Shown piece by piece: positions 50,442 through 63,789 of a DNA stretch of 64,000 nucleotides (the stretch's first letter is position 1; each line of letters begins with the position of its first letter). The DNA is from Ichthyophonus hoferi. Lineage: Eukaryota; Opisthokonta; Ichthyosporea; Ichthyophonida; Ichthyophonidae. The stretch lies in the NCBI GenBank assembly GCA_002751075.1, contig NAOQ01000007.1:160066-224065 (forward strand). Reading direction: 5' to 3'. The position numbers were made by a program, and so were the translations under genes. Below the pieces are notes generated by a model, which was given only the letters and a program-made list of their open reading frames with translations, was not told the DNA's origin and searched no databases.

Positions 50442-52740
50442 GAGTTATAGTGAGGCGATAATTCAAACAACGTTTGGAAACTAACAAAACTGTATGATAT
50501 TTTCATATTTGTTTTGTGGCTGTGACGAAGAGAGCGAGAGATAGGTGCATGCATACATGTTTTGATAGAGATATGACGTGATATATTATATAGAGGTGAT
50601 TGTAAGAGAAAGAACGATGAAAAATGGAATGAGAGACAAGAATAAGAGGCTTAAGAATGAAAAATAACAATTAGGTATGAAGGGTGGGTGGAAAGGGAGG
50701 GCAATGGTCCTGTAGGGCTGGATGATTACATAGAACGACATTGGCTAATACTGGAACTATCTAACTTTAGGGTGCCTAATGGATTACTTAATTTATTAAT
50801 TTGCTGCTACTGCAAGTAGTAAATCAAGGAATTATTTAAGGGACTTCTAGTATAAAGTTACTTTCATACTTAGTTTATTATTGTAGTTACACCAGTATAT
50901 TCATTTGCACATCATTAGAACTACAAAAACCCATTTTTTATTAAATATTATTTTCTGANNNNNNNNNNNNNNNNNNNNNNNNNNNNNNNNNNNNNNNNNN
51001 NNNNNNNNNNNNNNNNNNNNNNNNNNNNNNNNNNNNNNNNNNNNNNNNNNNNNNNNNNNNNNNNNNNNNNNNNNNNNNNNNNNNNNNNNNNNNNNNNNNN
51101 NNNNNNNNNNNNNNNNNNNNNNNNNNNNNNNNNNNNNNNNNNNNNNNNNNNNNNNNNNNNNNNNNNNNNNNNNNNNNNNNNNNNNNNNNNNNNNNNNNNN
51201 NNNNNNNNNNNNNNNNNNNNNNNNNNNNNNNNNNNNNNNNNNNNNNNNNNNNNNNNNNNNNNNNNNNNNNNNNNNNNNNNNNNNNNNNNNNNNNNNNNNN
51301 NNNNNNNNNNNNNNNNNNNNNNNNNNNNNNNNNNNNNNNNNNNNNNNNNNNNNNNNNNNNNNNNNNNNNNNNNNNNNNNNNNNNNNNNNNNNNNNNNNNN
51401 NNNNNNNNNNNNNNNNNNNNNNNNNNNNNNNAAAGGGAGGGCAATGGTCCTGTAGGGCTGGATGATTACATAGAACGACATTGGCTAATACTGGAACTAT
51501 CTAACTTTAGGGTGCCTAATGGATTACTTAATTTATTAATTTGCTGCTACTGCAAGTAGTAAATCAAGGAATTATTTAAGGGACTTCTAGTATAAAGTTA
51601 CTTTCATACTTAGTTTATTATTGTAGTTACACCAGTATATTCATTTGCACATCATTAGAACTACAAAAACCCATTTTTTATTAAATATTATTTTTATATA
51701 TTGGCACTGCCTGTCTTTATAAACCAGTATTGTACTGCCATAAGCAAATATCCCTTAATATTCCAGCCTGCACATTGTGTACCCTATGTATTTACTACTG
51801 CCCCCTGCCATCCATGGCCAGTTCTATACAATATCCTACCAACTCACCTCACTTATTACCATTATCTAGATGATCAAAACAGAGAGGAAGCTCTAGAGAC
51901 TGGCAAACTAGATTTGATTGTAGTACCAGGAGTGGCCTTTGGGGTGGACGGTCAGAGACTAGGGCGAGGAAGGGCGTACTATGATAAATATCTTACTAGC
52001 TGCATGACACATGTTAGTGGCCCCTTCCCTTCCCTGTCCTCCTGCCTCTATGCTGAAAGACATAGGGGTCTGTCATATATTCTCTATTCCTTTTCTAGAT
52101 TTCTAAATGTGACTTTACTTTTCCAGCATTTTCATACACGCGAGACTCTTATTTCCCATTCTCTCTCCCTCTACTATCTATCTTATTACTTTATCCCTTA
52201 TGTCAATATTGTGTGCTAGTAATACCACAGTGGTTTCTACTACCAATTTTATGTATCAGTGAGCTCTCTCCTTCAGGGGAACTAGTCCTTGATTTGTTGG
52301 TATATAATATATGTACTTCGTGCCAGACTGGATGCTCTCAAACAGTTGGCCAACATATCATGATTGCTAGCTCCAATTAGTACATTTAGTACATAGTGTT
52401 GTATGGACTCTTACTGTTAATCCCACTGAAACAATAATCGATGTTTGATTGCCTACCTGTAATTATATATATTTCAAAGTGGTTGTAGACCTTGTTATTT
52501 AAGAAGCTCTTATTATATATTTGACTACCATATCCTATGCTTTAGCGGTTTGTGTACATAGGTGTCCATACTGGTTCTTAAATATGCCTGATAATACTTA
52601 TAACATCTTTATTTTAACCGCAGAGCAATCTTGGTAACCTAAAGAAGGCGGGCCTGTCTTTTCAAGCCCAACTGTGCAATAACATTCCCATGAGTACCAC
52701 TGATATATGGCTAGACTACGTGTTCCACCCTCCACTGTGA
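48123..52740 (+). CDS. MTHFS: 5-formyltetrahydrofolate cyclo-ligase (methenyl-THF synthetase)
   Basis: Five exons: 48123-48254, 49152-49261, 49799-49911, 51870-52012, 52624-52740; phases agree, 204 residues against about 203 in vertebrates. The enzyme uses ATP to convert 5-formyl-THF to 5,10-methenyl-THF. Visible features in order: KAAIRRETKLRLAALSAE at the N-terminus, YVSVYMSMDCEVDTRPIVED (matches 'isiflSM..EidT..ii.d'), VPYYTKSTMKMLRM (substrate and nucleotide region), LPLTKWNIHQP, LDLIVVPGVAFGVDGQRLGR followed by GRAYYDKYL, and a C-terminal AQLCNNIPMSTTDIWLDYV. The usual GRGxGYYD motif reads GRGRAYYD here, with Ala for the second conserved Gly. Intron 3 contains an assembly gap flanked by identical copies. 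A candidate poly(A) signal AATAAA lies at 52956-52961. Confidence 0.95.
50008..50034. repeat. (TA)n microsatellite in MTHFS intron 3
   Basis: Uninterrupted TA dinucleotides, about 13 units. Confidence 0.9.
50404..50441. repeat. (TTA)n microsatellite in MTHFS intron 3
   Basis: About 12 uninterrupted TTA units. Confidence 0.95.
50692..50954 (+). repeat. Left copy of a 263-base direct duplication flanking a gap
   Basis: Starts AAAGGGAGGGCAATGGTCC and appears identical base for base to 51432-51694. The N run follows four bases after it ends. Confidence 0.9.
50959..51431. other. Assembly gap in MTHFS intron 3
   Basis: 473 N between two identical 263-base sequences, the pattern left when two overlapping contig ends are scaffolded without being merged. 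No coding sequence of MTHFS is missing. Confidence 0.9.
51432..51694 (+). repeat. Right copy of the 263-base direct duplication
   Basis: Begins at the first base after the gap and matches 50692-50954 at an offset of 740; beyond 51694 the two sequences differ. Confidence 0.9.
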
Positions 52741-55700
52741 TATTATATATGGCGGAATTACAATAATGGAGAGATATTAGTAGATAATTGTATTGATTGC
52801 TATATTGCAATATGTAAGTATAATCTTGGGGTTGGGATCACATCATTTTTATTTTGTAGAGTGTCTTAATTTAATATTGTTTATTGAAGTTGATCTTTGT
52901 TATTATTCTTGCCCCATAACTTGTACTGGCCATACTAGGATATGTTTCCGAAAACAATAAATTCTGTTCCATAGAGATTATACCTATCTATTTTTTTTAG
53001 CTTTACGCATTTAGGTGTATATATTCGCCTAATGATTATAATGGTTGGATTGAAGTAGTAAATATTTACAATAGGTTTTATGACTTACAATACTATTTAT
53101 TTGGAATGATTCTAATACCCTTCAATATCATTAGCGTTGATATTGGCGTAGGATTATTTGAAATCTAAGCAGTGGTTTATATAGAACCATTTGAATTGGG
53201 GTAAGTGAGCTATTATGTATTAAATATTCTGGAATAATGACTCTGCGTTGAGATCAACACGCTATATAGAACCAAATAACAGTTTCAGACAATTTGTTTT
53301 TAGGAAATTAGTATTACCTTATCTAGTTAGTTAACCTTTGCTATTTTCTTATTTTCCTATCCTGTTTGGTTCATTTCATTTGGCCGGAGTTTTTAGTACT
53401 TAAATTTGCCTATTTAACGGACTATGTAGATACCATGCAAATAGCTCTCCTACCCTATATTCTTAATCTTTCCTGTACATGCTGCTTTAAATATTTATGT
53501 ATTAATTCATTTTGTAATATTTCGTATCTTGTAATCCCTGGGAATACATACGGAATAGACTATATGACATTTATTTAAATTTGGTGGAGGTACATGATGT
53601 AGCAAGAGAAGTATAATACTTGGAGTACGTTGCATTCTCAAACATTAAAATGTTAAACTATAACTAGCATTTACTATTTTATTATTGCCCACTATGCAAG
53701 TGCATTATGAACTATAGACTAATAGCCGTCGTTTCTTTTACATTATCGGGGCTGACCAGGACTGTCCTCATTATGTATGGTAATGTGCAAGTGTAAATCG
53801 GTTGATTCTTGGAGAACCTACTTTGGGTAAAGGTTTTAACTAAAATGTGGTATTGATTATAGCATTTAAACAAGTTTAGTATGTGAGTAATAACGTTTAA
53901 ATGATAGATTGACAACTAAAATCAATCAAAGAGCTCAATCAGTGCGAAATTAAACATAACCAGGTTTGTAGGCTATCAAAACAAATGCACTTATTTCATA
54001 GGATATTTTATACCAGAGGGTTATTATCTTTATAAATGTATGAAATCGCAGGATGTATGCATGCATGCTCAAGTTACATTTTAAAGGTTGAATAGTATTT
54101 GTTATTATAAATAATGCAACATTTCTATGAAATGATATCAGGAATTCTTTGGATCGAGTTGCACACATTAAATCATGGATACCTAAGGGTGCATTCCCAA
54201 CTCCCGTTTTGACAATGATATGATAATGCCTTACTATGCAATTTATGTTATGACAAAAATCGTAAAATTTCTGCTTTATGATAATATAAACTAATTTCAT
54301 CATAGGGTTAAAACTGGTTCACTCGTACGCGTTAATTTTTTTGAATCATATTCGATTTGCTTAATTGCAATCGCGGTATCTTCCGTTGAATTTTTTCTAA
54401 CCTTTTCTCTTTTGGAATCATCAGTATTAATGGAGATAGATGCTGTTGAAACCAAAGCGTTCAATGCATTTGCTACAGCCTATTCCTTTATGTTACGAGA
54501 CCAATAACTCCGAACCACGTTGTTTGTTTGACCAAAGCTCTGATAACAAAACGGATCATGACATGATCGGGTCTAATATTAGTTATTAGCATAACTTTCT
54601 TGACAAGATTAAATTGATTTGTTAATGCATAATATGCAAGCACTTACTTTAATGGATTGATAATTGATAATGGAGGAAAAGGCCGGATTTCCGATTGATT
54701 TAATTTACAAATAGCCAATCAGCGCTTTGCGGTTTGATCATCTTCCTTATCATTGTCAATGGATTGGCTAGAGAGCCATCCAAATAAAAGATTGCCGATA
54801 AGATTACACAAATTCTAGTGGACTTCAGTGATCTTGTGTGAAATTGTATTAGCCAATAAGGATCTTTACGATCGGTCCATCGGTAGTCGTTATCACTTGC
54901 GGCTGTGATTTGCAATCAAAAACAATCAACCTCATCGTAACTGTGTGTTACTGTCATTTCTATCATAGTTACACAATAATTATCTACTCATATGTAAAGA
55001 TCAATAAAACAAGTTGGTTAGGAGACAAAATAAAGAAATTAATGCTAACGATTTAGTCATTAAGTAGCCCAAAATACCCAATTATCTGCTTTGGATATAT
55101 TCAAAATAGATATTTGTGGTATTTTGACTATTCAGCCTAGGGTGCCAAAAACCACTAGACTTTATTCCAATGAAGCCAAACTTATGTATACATTAATAAT
55201 TCTTAGTTAATTCAGGCAGTATCCTTAACTTGAAGAAAAATAATATTTGGATAGTTTCTACAGTGGTTGATGAACATGTTTTTATCTCAAAACGTGAGTA
55301 TCGCACATTGCACTTTTTAATTTTGGCACCAAAGTATCCCGGGGAATTTTTGCCATAGTCATATTTGTTTACCGAAATACTTTGTATTTTATTCCAAATG
55401 TGAGCATGAAATTTAGGTTTAAATATAGATAACCAAAAATAGTTCCATATTTGTCATTCTTAATGGAATTAAAACTAAACGCAGCAGGGAAAAAAAATAC
55501 CATTTGTTAGCCTTTCTTCTATATCCATCCATATAAGAATATACTGGCTGGATTAGAAGTACAGGCCTGTCATTCCATATTTCTATTTCTCAAGGCCATA
55601 CCATACTTACCCAATCAGACGCACTATTAATATGAATAGACATATCATTGAATAGCATGCGATCCACGGGAATTTCATATAAATATGTGCATTATAGAGT

Positions 55701-56118
55701 ATACCATCTTCTACATATTCCATATAGAAGCAAGCTTAATTTATATTTTTTTATATATTTTTTTGGAGCGTTTCCCTGAATTTGATATATAGCTGTCTAT
55801 ATAATATATGTGTTTTTGTAAGTCCTCCACTAACGGTTTTTCGAGTTGAAATTTTTTTCTATATTCTTGTGTTATATAAATTAAATCTACTATTTTTTTT
55901 CTTGGCCTTTTGCTTTGTAAGGTTCATGTTTATAGCAGCAGACGGTGATATGCTGCAACATTACTACTACTATACTTACGTCCTATAGTTTATTTTTAAA
56001 GCCAGGAAATATATTATATTTTAATCCACAACAATTGGACCACTGCAGGCTTAGCAACCCGTAGCAACTGAAACTTTGGTTTTTACTTGCTACTAAAAAC
56101 AATACCGGTTACATTATA
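52741..56118. other. Intergenic region between MTHFS and the PH-TIPE gene
   Basis: AT-rich. It contains the MTHFS 3' UTR with AATAAA at 52956-52961 and short uninformative ORFs. Near 54713-54770 an inverted pair AGCCAATC / GATTGGCT (CCAAT-type) occurs, too short to name an element. Nothing else supported. Confidence 0.5.
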
Positions 56119-59100
56119 ATGGGCATATCTAGTGATGAGGATGAGTCCATCGACATTTTGGAAAGCAAGCTAAAAGCAGCTGAACTTGATGATGGAGGAT
56201 TGGAGGACGAACTTACCAATCAAGGGCTGAGTGGGGTGCTAGAGGGAAAAGACAAGAAGTCGAAGCCTAGGTGGTTGGTACTGGTTCGGGGCACTTTATT
56301 TTGGTAGGTATATGTACAGTACCTATAACGCTTGCTATTATTTATTTCATAGTTGTATTTTCCAAATAAGCACTTTGTTATTAATATATATTTACTTTTG
56401 TGCTTCTTAATCAAATTCCTCCTCTTGTCCTAGTAACCAGATAACTACCCATACTGACTAACTAGTATAATCTTATGTTTGGCATTAATTGTTTGAATCA
56501 AAAACCTTCCTTCCCTATACCACATTCCCAAAAGAGAGAGGTATTTTAGGTAACATTCCAGCCTGAACTATACTAGTCATTCAAGTGGTTTGCATCATAT
56601 AGGTGTATTATGCGAATTAGCCTTTAGTATGATTCTTTTAGATAGCTTACCACATCATACGTTAATACCAGTGATGGACAAGAAGTGTGTTGTTAGTACA
56701 GGTGAAAATATGTTAATAATAAAACCAGAACGTCCCAGGATGGCCAATCATTTTCACATACAGGTTGTCCTTATATAGCACACTGATATATGCTATTATG
56801 GCTATGGGTCATGTATTGTTATAATATAATTTCTATCTCATAAACCATGCTGTACTATGTGTATGCAGTCATAAGGCATGCCCTTCCCTAATGGCCCCCT
56901 CCTTACTGTGCCCAGGTACAAGTCACACAGCCTCACCACCGTCAAAGGTGAGGTGAACCTTAAAGGGAAAACAATAGCGGCTGCGAGCACACCCGCCAAC
57001 ACCATTTTGATAAGCCAGGGATCCAAGGTGGTTTGCACCCTCGCTCTAGGTGACACTGAAAGCTGTAATACTTGGCTGGAGGCTTTATCATCGGCCATCT
57101 TACTAGACTCAGGCCAAGCACCCAAGGTGTGATATGTTTGCTGTAGTGTGCATATGGGATTAGGAAGGGGACAAGGCTGAAGGCTATTGGGTCATAATAT
57201 GAATGTCAGCCAATGAGAACATACCGAGTGGATAAGTAGAGATAGATAGTCGGTATGTGTAATTAGATGGCTATTATAATTACTTATAGGAATGACGTCA
57301 TGCTCCTATACAAATTTTCCCATCTTCTCGCTAGATAGAGTAAATAGAAAAAGGAATTAATTTATTATGGAGTGAACATATGCCCAACATTCTTTTTAAC
57401 CTTCTTGCCTGGATGGGGACCACACAACAAGTGATTTATAGTGGCGTAGAAACACGTCAAAGCCTGTCTTATTGGTTATTACAAAAGGATGTGCAACAAA
57501 AAATATAAATTAATGAATGGAAGCAATACGAGATAAAGGGAAGAGAGTAATGTTGACAGGCGTAGTGGAATTACAATCAGACATAGAATAGACAACAGAC
57601 TATCTGTTAGAAAAGGGATAACAGATGCATAAAGAATAAGTAGAGAGGCAGGCGACATTTGGACGACCACTAACCGCGCTCTCTCTTCTCTTTCCCCTCT
57701 CTCTTCTCCACCTCTGTTCTATTACCTCTTTTTATTTTCATTTATTTTTTGTCTCACTAGCCCAACAAAGGAGTGAAAACTCTAAGTATGACGGCCCGTA
57801 TGAATAAGGCAATGGCTGGTAAGATGGCAGTATCAGATGCAGGGAAAGCTGTCGCCAAGGCAACCGTTAGTGATGAAGTGAAACAGATGGTGACTGCTAT
57901 CAAGTCGCTCATTACCGTAGCCTATGACAGTAAGACTGCCACTATTGTGGAGAATAATATTCTTAAGATATTTGTCAAGTACCATTACTTGATGTTAGAG
58001 GGTATACTAGAAGAATATTCCTGGATCACTATGGATGTGGTAGGCGCGAAAATATCCTGCTTGCTAGTGTCTGACAATCACACATATGCACATTTGTACC
58101 TGTATATATATACATACATTTACGTAGAGATATATGTGACTTACGCTATTGTTGTTTTATCGTCTTCTCTCCCCAAACTTTTATTAATCAAAGCTTACTC
58201 ACTATCACATTTTGTATTTCCTTTATTTTATGTTATTCTAGATAACTCTATTTCTTGTCCTTCTGCTTCCTGACCTTGACTGGTCTGCTCCTAGTCATTT
58301 GTTTCTATATCTTTGGTTTCCCTCTACGTTTTCTTACTCTACCCTCCTTTTATACCCTCCCTTTTCTTTACACATTTCTTTCCTTTTTCTTACATGCTGA
58401 TATTAAAAACTTATCAACCACCTCGTTCATCTTGATGGTGTGTGAGAGCACACACATGGCGGTCTTTCTGCAGCTAACCATCCTTTCCACCCCTCTTTGC
58501 ACGGATTTACAGGCGCTAAGAACTGCATTCAAATGGGGCGTTAAGATTGCAGACAACAACCAATGTGGTAGAATAATTCCCCCCGAAACTATGGTTGAGT
58601 GGATAAACCACATCAAAGTGGCCTTAAGGAAAGTTGAAAAGCAAATGTTTGAGCTGTTGCAGCCATATGTTCAGGTGTGTATTTGTTTTTTTCCCGTTTT
58701 GCTTCCTCTCTCCCTCTCGATCAATTTGTCCCTATATTGAGAACCTTTTCTTAAAACACTGTCAGATTGTGTTGGTTTGCTATGGGCTCTCTGTGTTTAT
58801 CTCTGTGTATTATTTTGGTGGCTTATGGAACATAGATCTATTGGCCTGGTTGTGCACTCAAATTTTTAATTGCTACCCATAATGTTTATCTATTCCATCC
58901 ATAACTACCTCATGTGGTTTCTACCCACCCACCCACTTACTTTCTTAGCAGTTTCACCTTGTTTGATTTGATTATTTGGGCTTTGGTATTTACCTTCTTG
59001 TATATTTATAAGAATATATTAACTGGGGCAAAAGCATAAATATAAATACAGTATTAGACATCAATATTACAACGAAAATAGGGTCAAATGCATCTTTACC

Positions 59101-59557
59101 AACAAGCCAGTACAAGCTAGTACCCAACATGCTATAAATAGATTCCATCCATGGAGATAAAGAAATGAGACTACACTTATATCATAAAGAAACCAATGAA
59201 CAATAGGCACTTCAACTTCATATTTTATTGTACGGTCATCATGGTTGACTTTGATTGGTCGTATATCGACCCACTTATGCGCCCTTGTAATCATATAAAG
59301 TACTTACATATTCCAACTCCCACCCTCATGCCTTTATTCATTATCTTCCTCACCTCTACCTTCATACACGGACACATTCAATTAAACCTAAACACTTAAA
59401 TATACAGGCGAAGACTCTTAACCGAATCACTTTTGGTTTCAACATTATAGCGTCTGATCCATTCCTGAAAGCTGTTCTCCTTGCTCCAGTTGATCATAAT
59501 GCCGAATCCGAATCCCTTATTTATGCTATGGAAAGATATCTGCAGTTTTCTTGGTAG
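56119..59557 (+). CDS. PH domain fused to a TNFAIP8/TIPE-like domain
   Basis: Five exons: 56119-56303, 56916-57126, 57761-58039, 58513-58674, 59408-59557; phases agree, 328 residues. An acidic N-terminus (SSDEDESIDILESKLKAAEL) precedes a PH domain at about 36-125: GVLEGKDKKSKPRWLVLVRG, LFWYKSHSLTTVKGEVNL and the C-terminal helix with its conserved Trp (CNTWLEALSSAI). Residues about 135-325 align along their whole length with TNFAIP8-family proteins: KTLSMTARMNKAMAGKMAV against their SxxLxxxAxKK..SKMA, NNILKIFVKYHYLMLEG against 'IKdLIKvaIKvavLhRNg', and AKTLNRITFGFNIIASDPFL against 'KSHGRi..vFdhFSD...L'. TIPE proteins hold phosphoinositides in a hydrophobic cavity, and many PH domains bind the same lipids, so a lipid-signalling role at membranes is inferred. 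Known TNFAIP8 proteins are about 190 residues and lack a PH domain. The end of exon 3 was set at 58039 because it gives phase 0 and a gapless alignment. Confidence 0.8.
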
Positions 59558-62223
59558 TGAAATCTAGACGTAGGATGAAATGGCGTGAGTTTATTTATAA
59601 CAATGTGGACGAGGTTCTCTACGTCTTCAACGCTGATAATTGCAGCTGTTTCCAGAGTTTTTGTTATCTATTTGTCTAGTAGTTATTTGTATTGAATGGA
59701 ATATATAAATTTATATTGTATTGAATTGTTTGATATGACATGCACAGGTCTTTGTTTTTCCAACATAGTTACGTGTGCTATTACTATCTACTGGGTGCTT
59801 ATCTGCACTGCCATACAGCTATGCGGGCCCTGGTCAACTTATGTGCGTCCTTTTTATTAGTACACGGGATAAGTCATTGCACCATTGTATGGGCTATCAG
59901 ATGTGCATTTTATTATTATTTTGGTATACAATTATACACTTAACGTTCAGGCTGCATTTAGTACTTCGAATCTGTTACAATTAAAAGCAAAGGTTTTGTA
60001 GATTGTTTCTTGATTAAATGTTAATGTAAGCAAATAGATAATTGGGTAGGATAATGCGCGGAGTTTGAAACCATTCAAAAAATTAGGAGTTTATTTCACT
60101 TGAGAAAAAAATCTTGTCCAAAGCACAGCTTGCTGTGCTGCCTCCAACATAGATATCAAACTTGCGATTCTTGGAAAGCCTTTTATTCAATTTTCACTCA
60201 GTCCAATCCGATTTGAGGGATGTCCTTTTGATTCAATTATTTTTCGAATTCAATCCACATTGTATCACAATCAGTGTCAGTTCTGGCGACTTGTTCACGG
60301 TTGTAAGGATCCTCAATTAACTATTTAATGGTAGTTAATTTTGCTAGACCAGCGGTAATAATAGTCACTTGATCGGATTTGTCTTTAAGCCACAGTTGCT
60401 GTGGTAAAGGTTCTATAAAAGGCCCATATATCAACTCTCTAGGTAACTGGCTGTAGTAGTTATACCCCTGTTCTAATTCAAAAGGAATCAATGCTTTGAT
60501 TTACTTGGATGTGAATGTGGAAATAGCACAATGAGATCGATCAGTAACAGGGGATACATAACGATGTAAATAATAACTACTGTCCCTATATAGTAGTAGT
60601 ATACGGCTCTCTGAGTTCTGAAAGAGCTAGAGATCTGGACATTGATTATTGTAGGTCTGTGCTGGCGGTGGATTCGACATCACAATAATGATGTGGTTAT
60701 TAAATACATATAATTAAATGCAAAGTATTTGTGTGTTACGAGAACTTTGTATTTTTGCTACTCATTTCCGCGTATGTATGAGCGGGTCCTTTATTATTGA
60801 CTTTGGCTTTCTCCTATGCTTTGTTTTATAAGCAGTACTAAGTTTCTAATTAACTCCAAAGTTGCCAAGTTCAATAACTTAATGGAGCTAATCATAAATA
60901 TTTGTATTAGTTAACCTAACTCACGATAGGTCACAGGGACACACTGGAGTTGTCTGATCTTACCACAATACTTAAATACTATTATGTCCATATTTAGAAG
61001 GTGAATTAACCCATTTCCTCATTCATATAAAAGTGTTCATATAACTTTCAAGAATCAATTTACTTATTGTAGAAAATAAGATCAATTATTACAATACCAT
61101 TTGTTATCGAAGATTGGCTGAAATAGGTGTTCATTCAGAGTTAACGACCTCGTAACACAATGTTTAATGCTCTTAAAATATCATCAAGGTGATAATTTTG
61201 CTTACTAAACCTTGTTTATACATATTCTATTGCTTCCACCCTTTATGCGGGATTTAATTCATATTTTTCTATTTATATTTTTCTCATAGCCCCAAACTTA
61301 GGTGTACCAAGCAAGTCGATCCTATGCTTTCTTCCCCGACAGTATAGATGAACTGATTAATCCTTTATGCAAATACTATCCGTATTTATTCGAATCGTCT
61401 TAGTCGTATCCCTATATGGCCATTTTCATATAGTGTTTAGGGCTGTCCCTAAGTGTACAATCCATTTTGCATAGTACGATCTTCACAAATCTTATCAACA
61501 AATTTTTGATGCATCTTACATAGTACATCAAGTTTTACAGTCTTACAACTCTGGATTTCAATGGCAAAAAAAATATGTATCTATTTATTATTTATAGATT
61601 CGTTCCGGTCATAATACCAACTATATGGGTTGACACCTGAAAAGGGTGTAAAAGAAAACTGTGGAAAACTTACTAAGAGTATATATTTTTAATCTATTTA
61701 GCAACCGTTGAATTTTAATTTTTAATTTTTCGTCTACAGAGGCAGTTAAGAGAATCATTCCAATACAAGATGCAATTAAATTTAAATAATTACAATGCAA
61801 AACATAATAAGCAATTGAAACCTAGTCAAATGCTAGTGTAGCCAAGTGGAGTCATCTGCCCCTAGCATTTCTAGCAGCAACATAAGACATACTGTGTCAA
61901 CTTACCTAACGGGGAATAGACTGTTTGTACAAAGAGTTCTTTATGATATGTAACATACATCATAGAGATCAGTCTATTATTACTCAGCCGCCCCTGATTC
62001 CTCTCTCCAGGTTAAACTTTAGAGACAGAAATTCAAGTCAGTGGCTCGCGAATTAATGTTCTAGGCCATATAAAGCTCTAGCATGTACTGGTAACTTATT
62101 AAGGCAGTCAACATAAACAAAGTGTAGGATATAGCATATAGCATACAGCATACATATATTTCTAGAGTTAGGTCCACTGTGCTGGAACTGGAGTAGGTTC
62201 GTGTACTTGGGATAACCGTAACA
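59558..62223. other. Intergenic region between the PH-TIPE gene and YLPM1
   Basis: AT-rich with short ORFs only (for example 59740-59984). It holds the 3' UTR of the upstream gene and the YLPM1 promoter. No repeat with clear ends or domain-like translation was found. Confidence 0.5.
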
Positions 62224-63789
62224 ATGAGTAATCAATTCCCTTCCCCACAACAGCAGATGTTTTATTCTCAGCATCAACCCCAACGACCTCCACAAATTAA
62301 CCCTCACCAGCCCCAATTACAGCCGCAACATATTCCAAACATCCCTTTTAACATGAGAATGCCTCAGGGCCAGAGCCAACAGTTTAATGAGAAAATGTGG
62401 CCCAGGGGCTGGAATCAGGCACCACCCTTTTTTGCAGCACAACCTCCTCCACAACCAAAACAACAATTACACAGTCCTTTTATTAGTGGGAATGTGGGAC
62501 TACAGTTCCCTAATTCTCCTCTTGAAAAAACATATTTTAGCACCGCCCAGCAGCACCAAAAATACAACCAGCCGTTACAAAAAGAACAGCAGCAACTACA
62601 GCAGCAAGAACATAATATGATGTTTACAAAACAGTATCCACAATGCCCACCTATTCCTGGTTGTACAATACCCTCCCTACAACAATGGGGACCTCCTGGT
62701 GCAACAACTTACGGGATGTATGGCGGCGAAGGAGGAAAATTTATTGACCAGCCCCAGCCTCCTGCACACCCACCACCACCCTCAGAGGTATTGTTGTGCA
62801 GGTTTAGGAATATATTAGTTGCATTGAAGTATACAAACCTCTTTGGGTTGTCTATTACCTTGCAATATAATAATATCTCTCTCCTTCTCTTCATATAGTC
62901 TTTCTTCAGTCTATAAATAATGCTAGTAATTTGTAACCATTTTTCGACTACATGTTAAGGTAAATTAGGGACCGATAAACAAGAACTGATTCCATGTTTT
63001 ACAAGACCCATCCCTCTCTCTTTATCTTTAGTGCCCTCATTCCTCATATGCTACCTTTCACAGCCAGAACGTCCTCCCGAACCTCCTTCACCGGCCAGTG
63101 ATCTTCTACGCAACCCTGGAAGAAGCAAGCGACCAGAAAAGATTGTGTTTGTAATGAGAGGGTTACCAGGTAGGTCAGATTATTGTGATAACTTTTATAA
63201 TAATATATCTATTATTCTGTTTTGAGGTCAAGTAATTTCAGGCTAACCTATTCTCACACACTATTCTTTTCATAGTTCTGATTTTTCCAAAATGAAAGTT
63301 AACGTATGGGATTTGATATCCATAGGATATATTCCAACCACTAATATACCATGTTATGACTATATACTTTAATGATCTTTATTGGCAAGTGATAGTATAT
63401 ATTATGGGTTGGGAGCTAGATATCCAAAGGTCATTGTAAATGGTTTTACTGGTGGCCTTATTAACAACACACACCCATTGAAAGGCACACCAACACATAT
63501 ATGTTTATGTGTATTAAACCCGACATTCACGGCTATTAATGTGTTATTATAGTTATTTGTCTACCCTACCCTACCCTACCCCACGACATATTTTACCCTG
63601 TATATCTCTCATTAAAGTTCTTGCATTGGCCTGTTATACTTATATCGACACCATTTTATTTGGGGGTGATTATTTGCTTTGTGTGAAGGAAGCGGAAAGA
63701 GCTACTGTGCGCAACTAGTTAGAGCTATAGAGTTGGAGCATTCAGCACCTCCCCCACGCATTCTCTCCATTGATGATTACTTTTTAACG
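62224..63789 (+). CDS. YLPM1: YLP motif-containing protein 1-like, 5' part (continues past the right edge)
   Basis: Exons seen: 62224-62787, 63064-63169, 63689-63789, phases 0, 1, 0. Exon 1 encodes 188 residues very rich in Gln, Pro, Asn and His (MSNQFPSPQQQMFYSQHQ at the start, HPPPPSE at the end), a disordered region as in YLPM1/ZAP3. Exons 2-3 give KRPEKIVFVMRGLP joined to GSGKSYCAQLVRAIELEH and ILSIDDYFLT. This is the P-loop kinase-like domain of YLPM1 ('rivviMRGLPGSGKs', 'R.LSlDDYF'), with Walker A GLPGSGKS split by intron 2. YLPM1 is a nuclear protein linked to protein phosphatase 1 and telomerase regulation in mammals; function here is inferred. The N-terminal region is shorter than in vertebrates. 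Later exons lie outside the window. Confidence 0.85.
63561..63580 (+). repeat. (CTACC)4 short tandem repeat in YLPM1 intron 2
   Basis: Four perfect CTACC units upstream of exon 3. It is a simple repeat without evident function. Confidence 0.8.

Noticed and set aside
50941-51481. Two minus-strand ORFs of about 170 codons
   Set aside because: They consist almost wholly of unknown bases from the assembly gap.
58396-58437. Possible exon reading ADIKNLSTTSF in the PH-TIPE gene
   Set aside because: No AG acceptor precedes it, and joining exon 3 (ending 58039) to exon 4 gives a gapless alignment with TNFAIP8 proteins.
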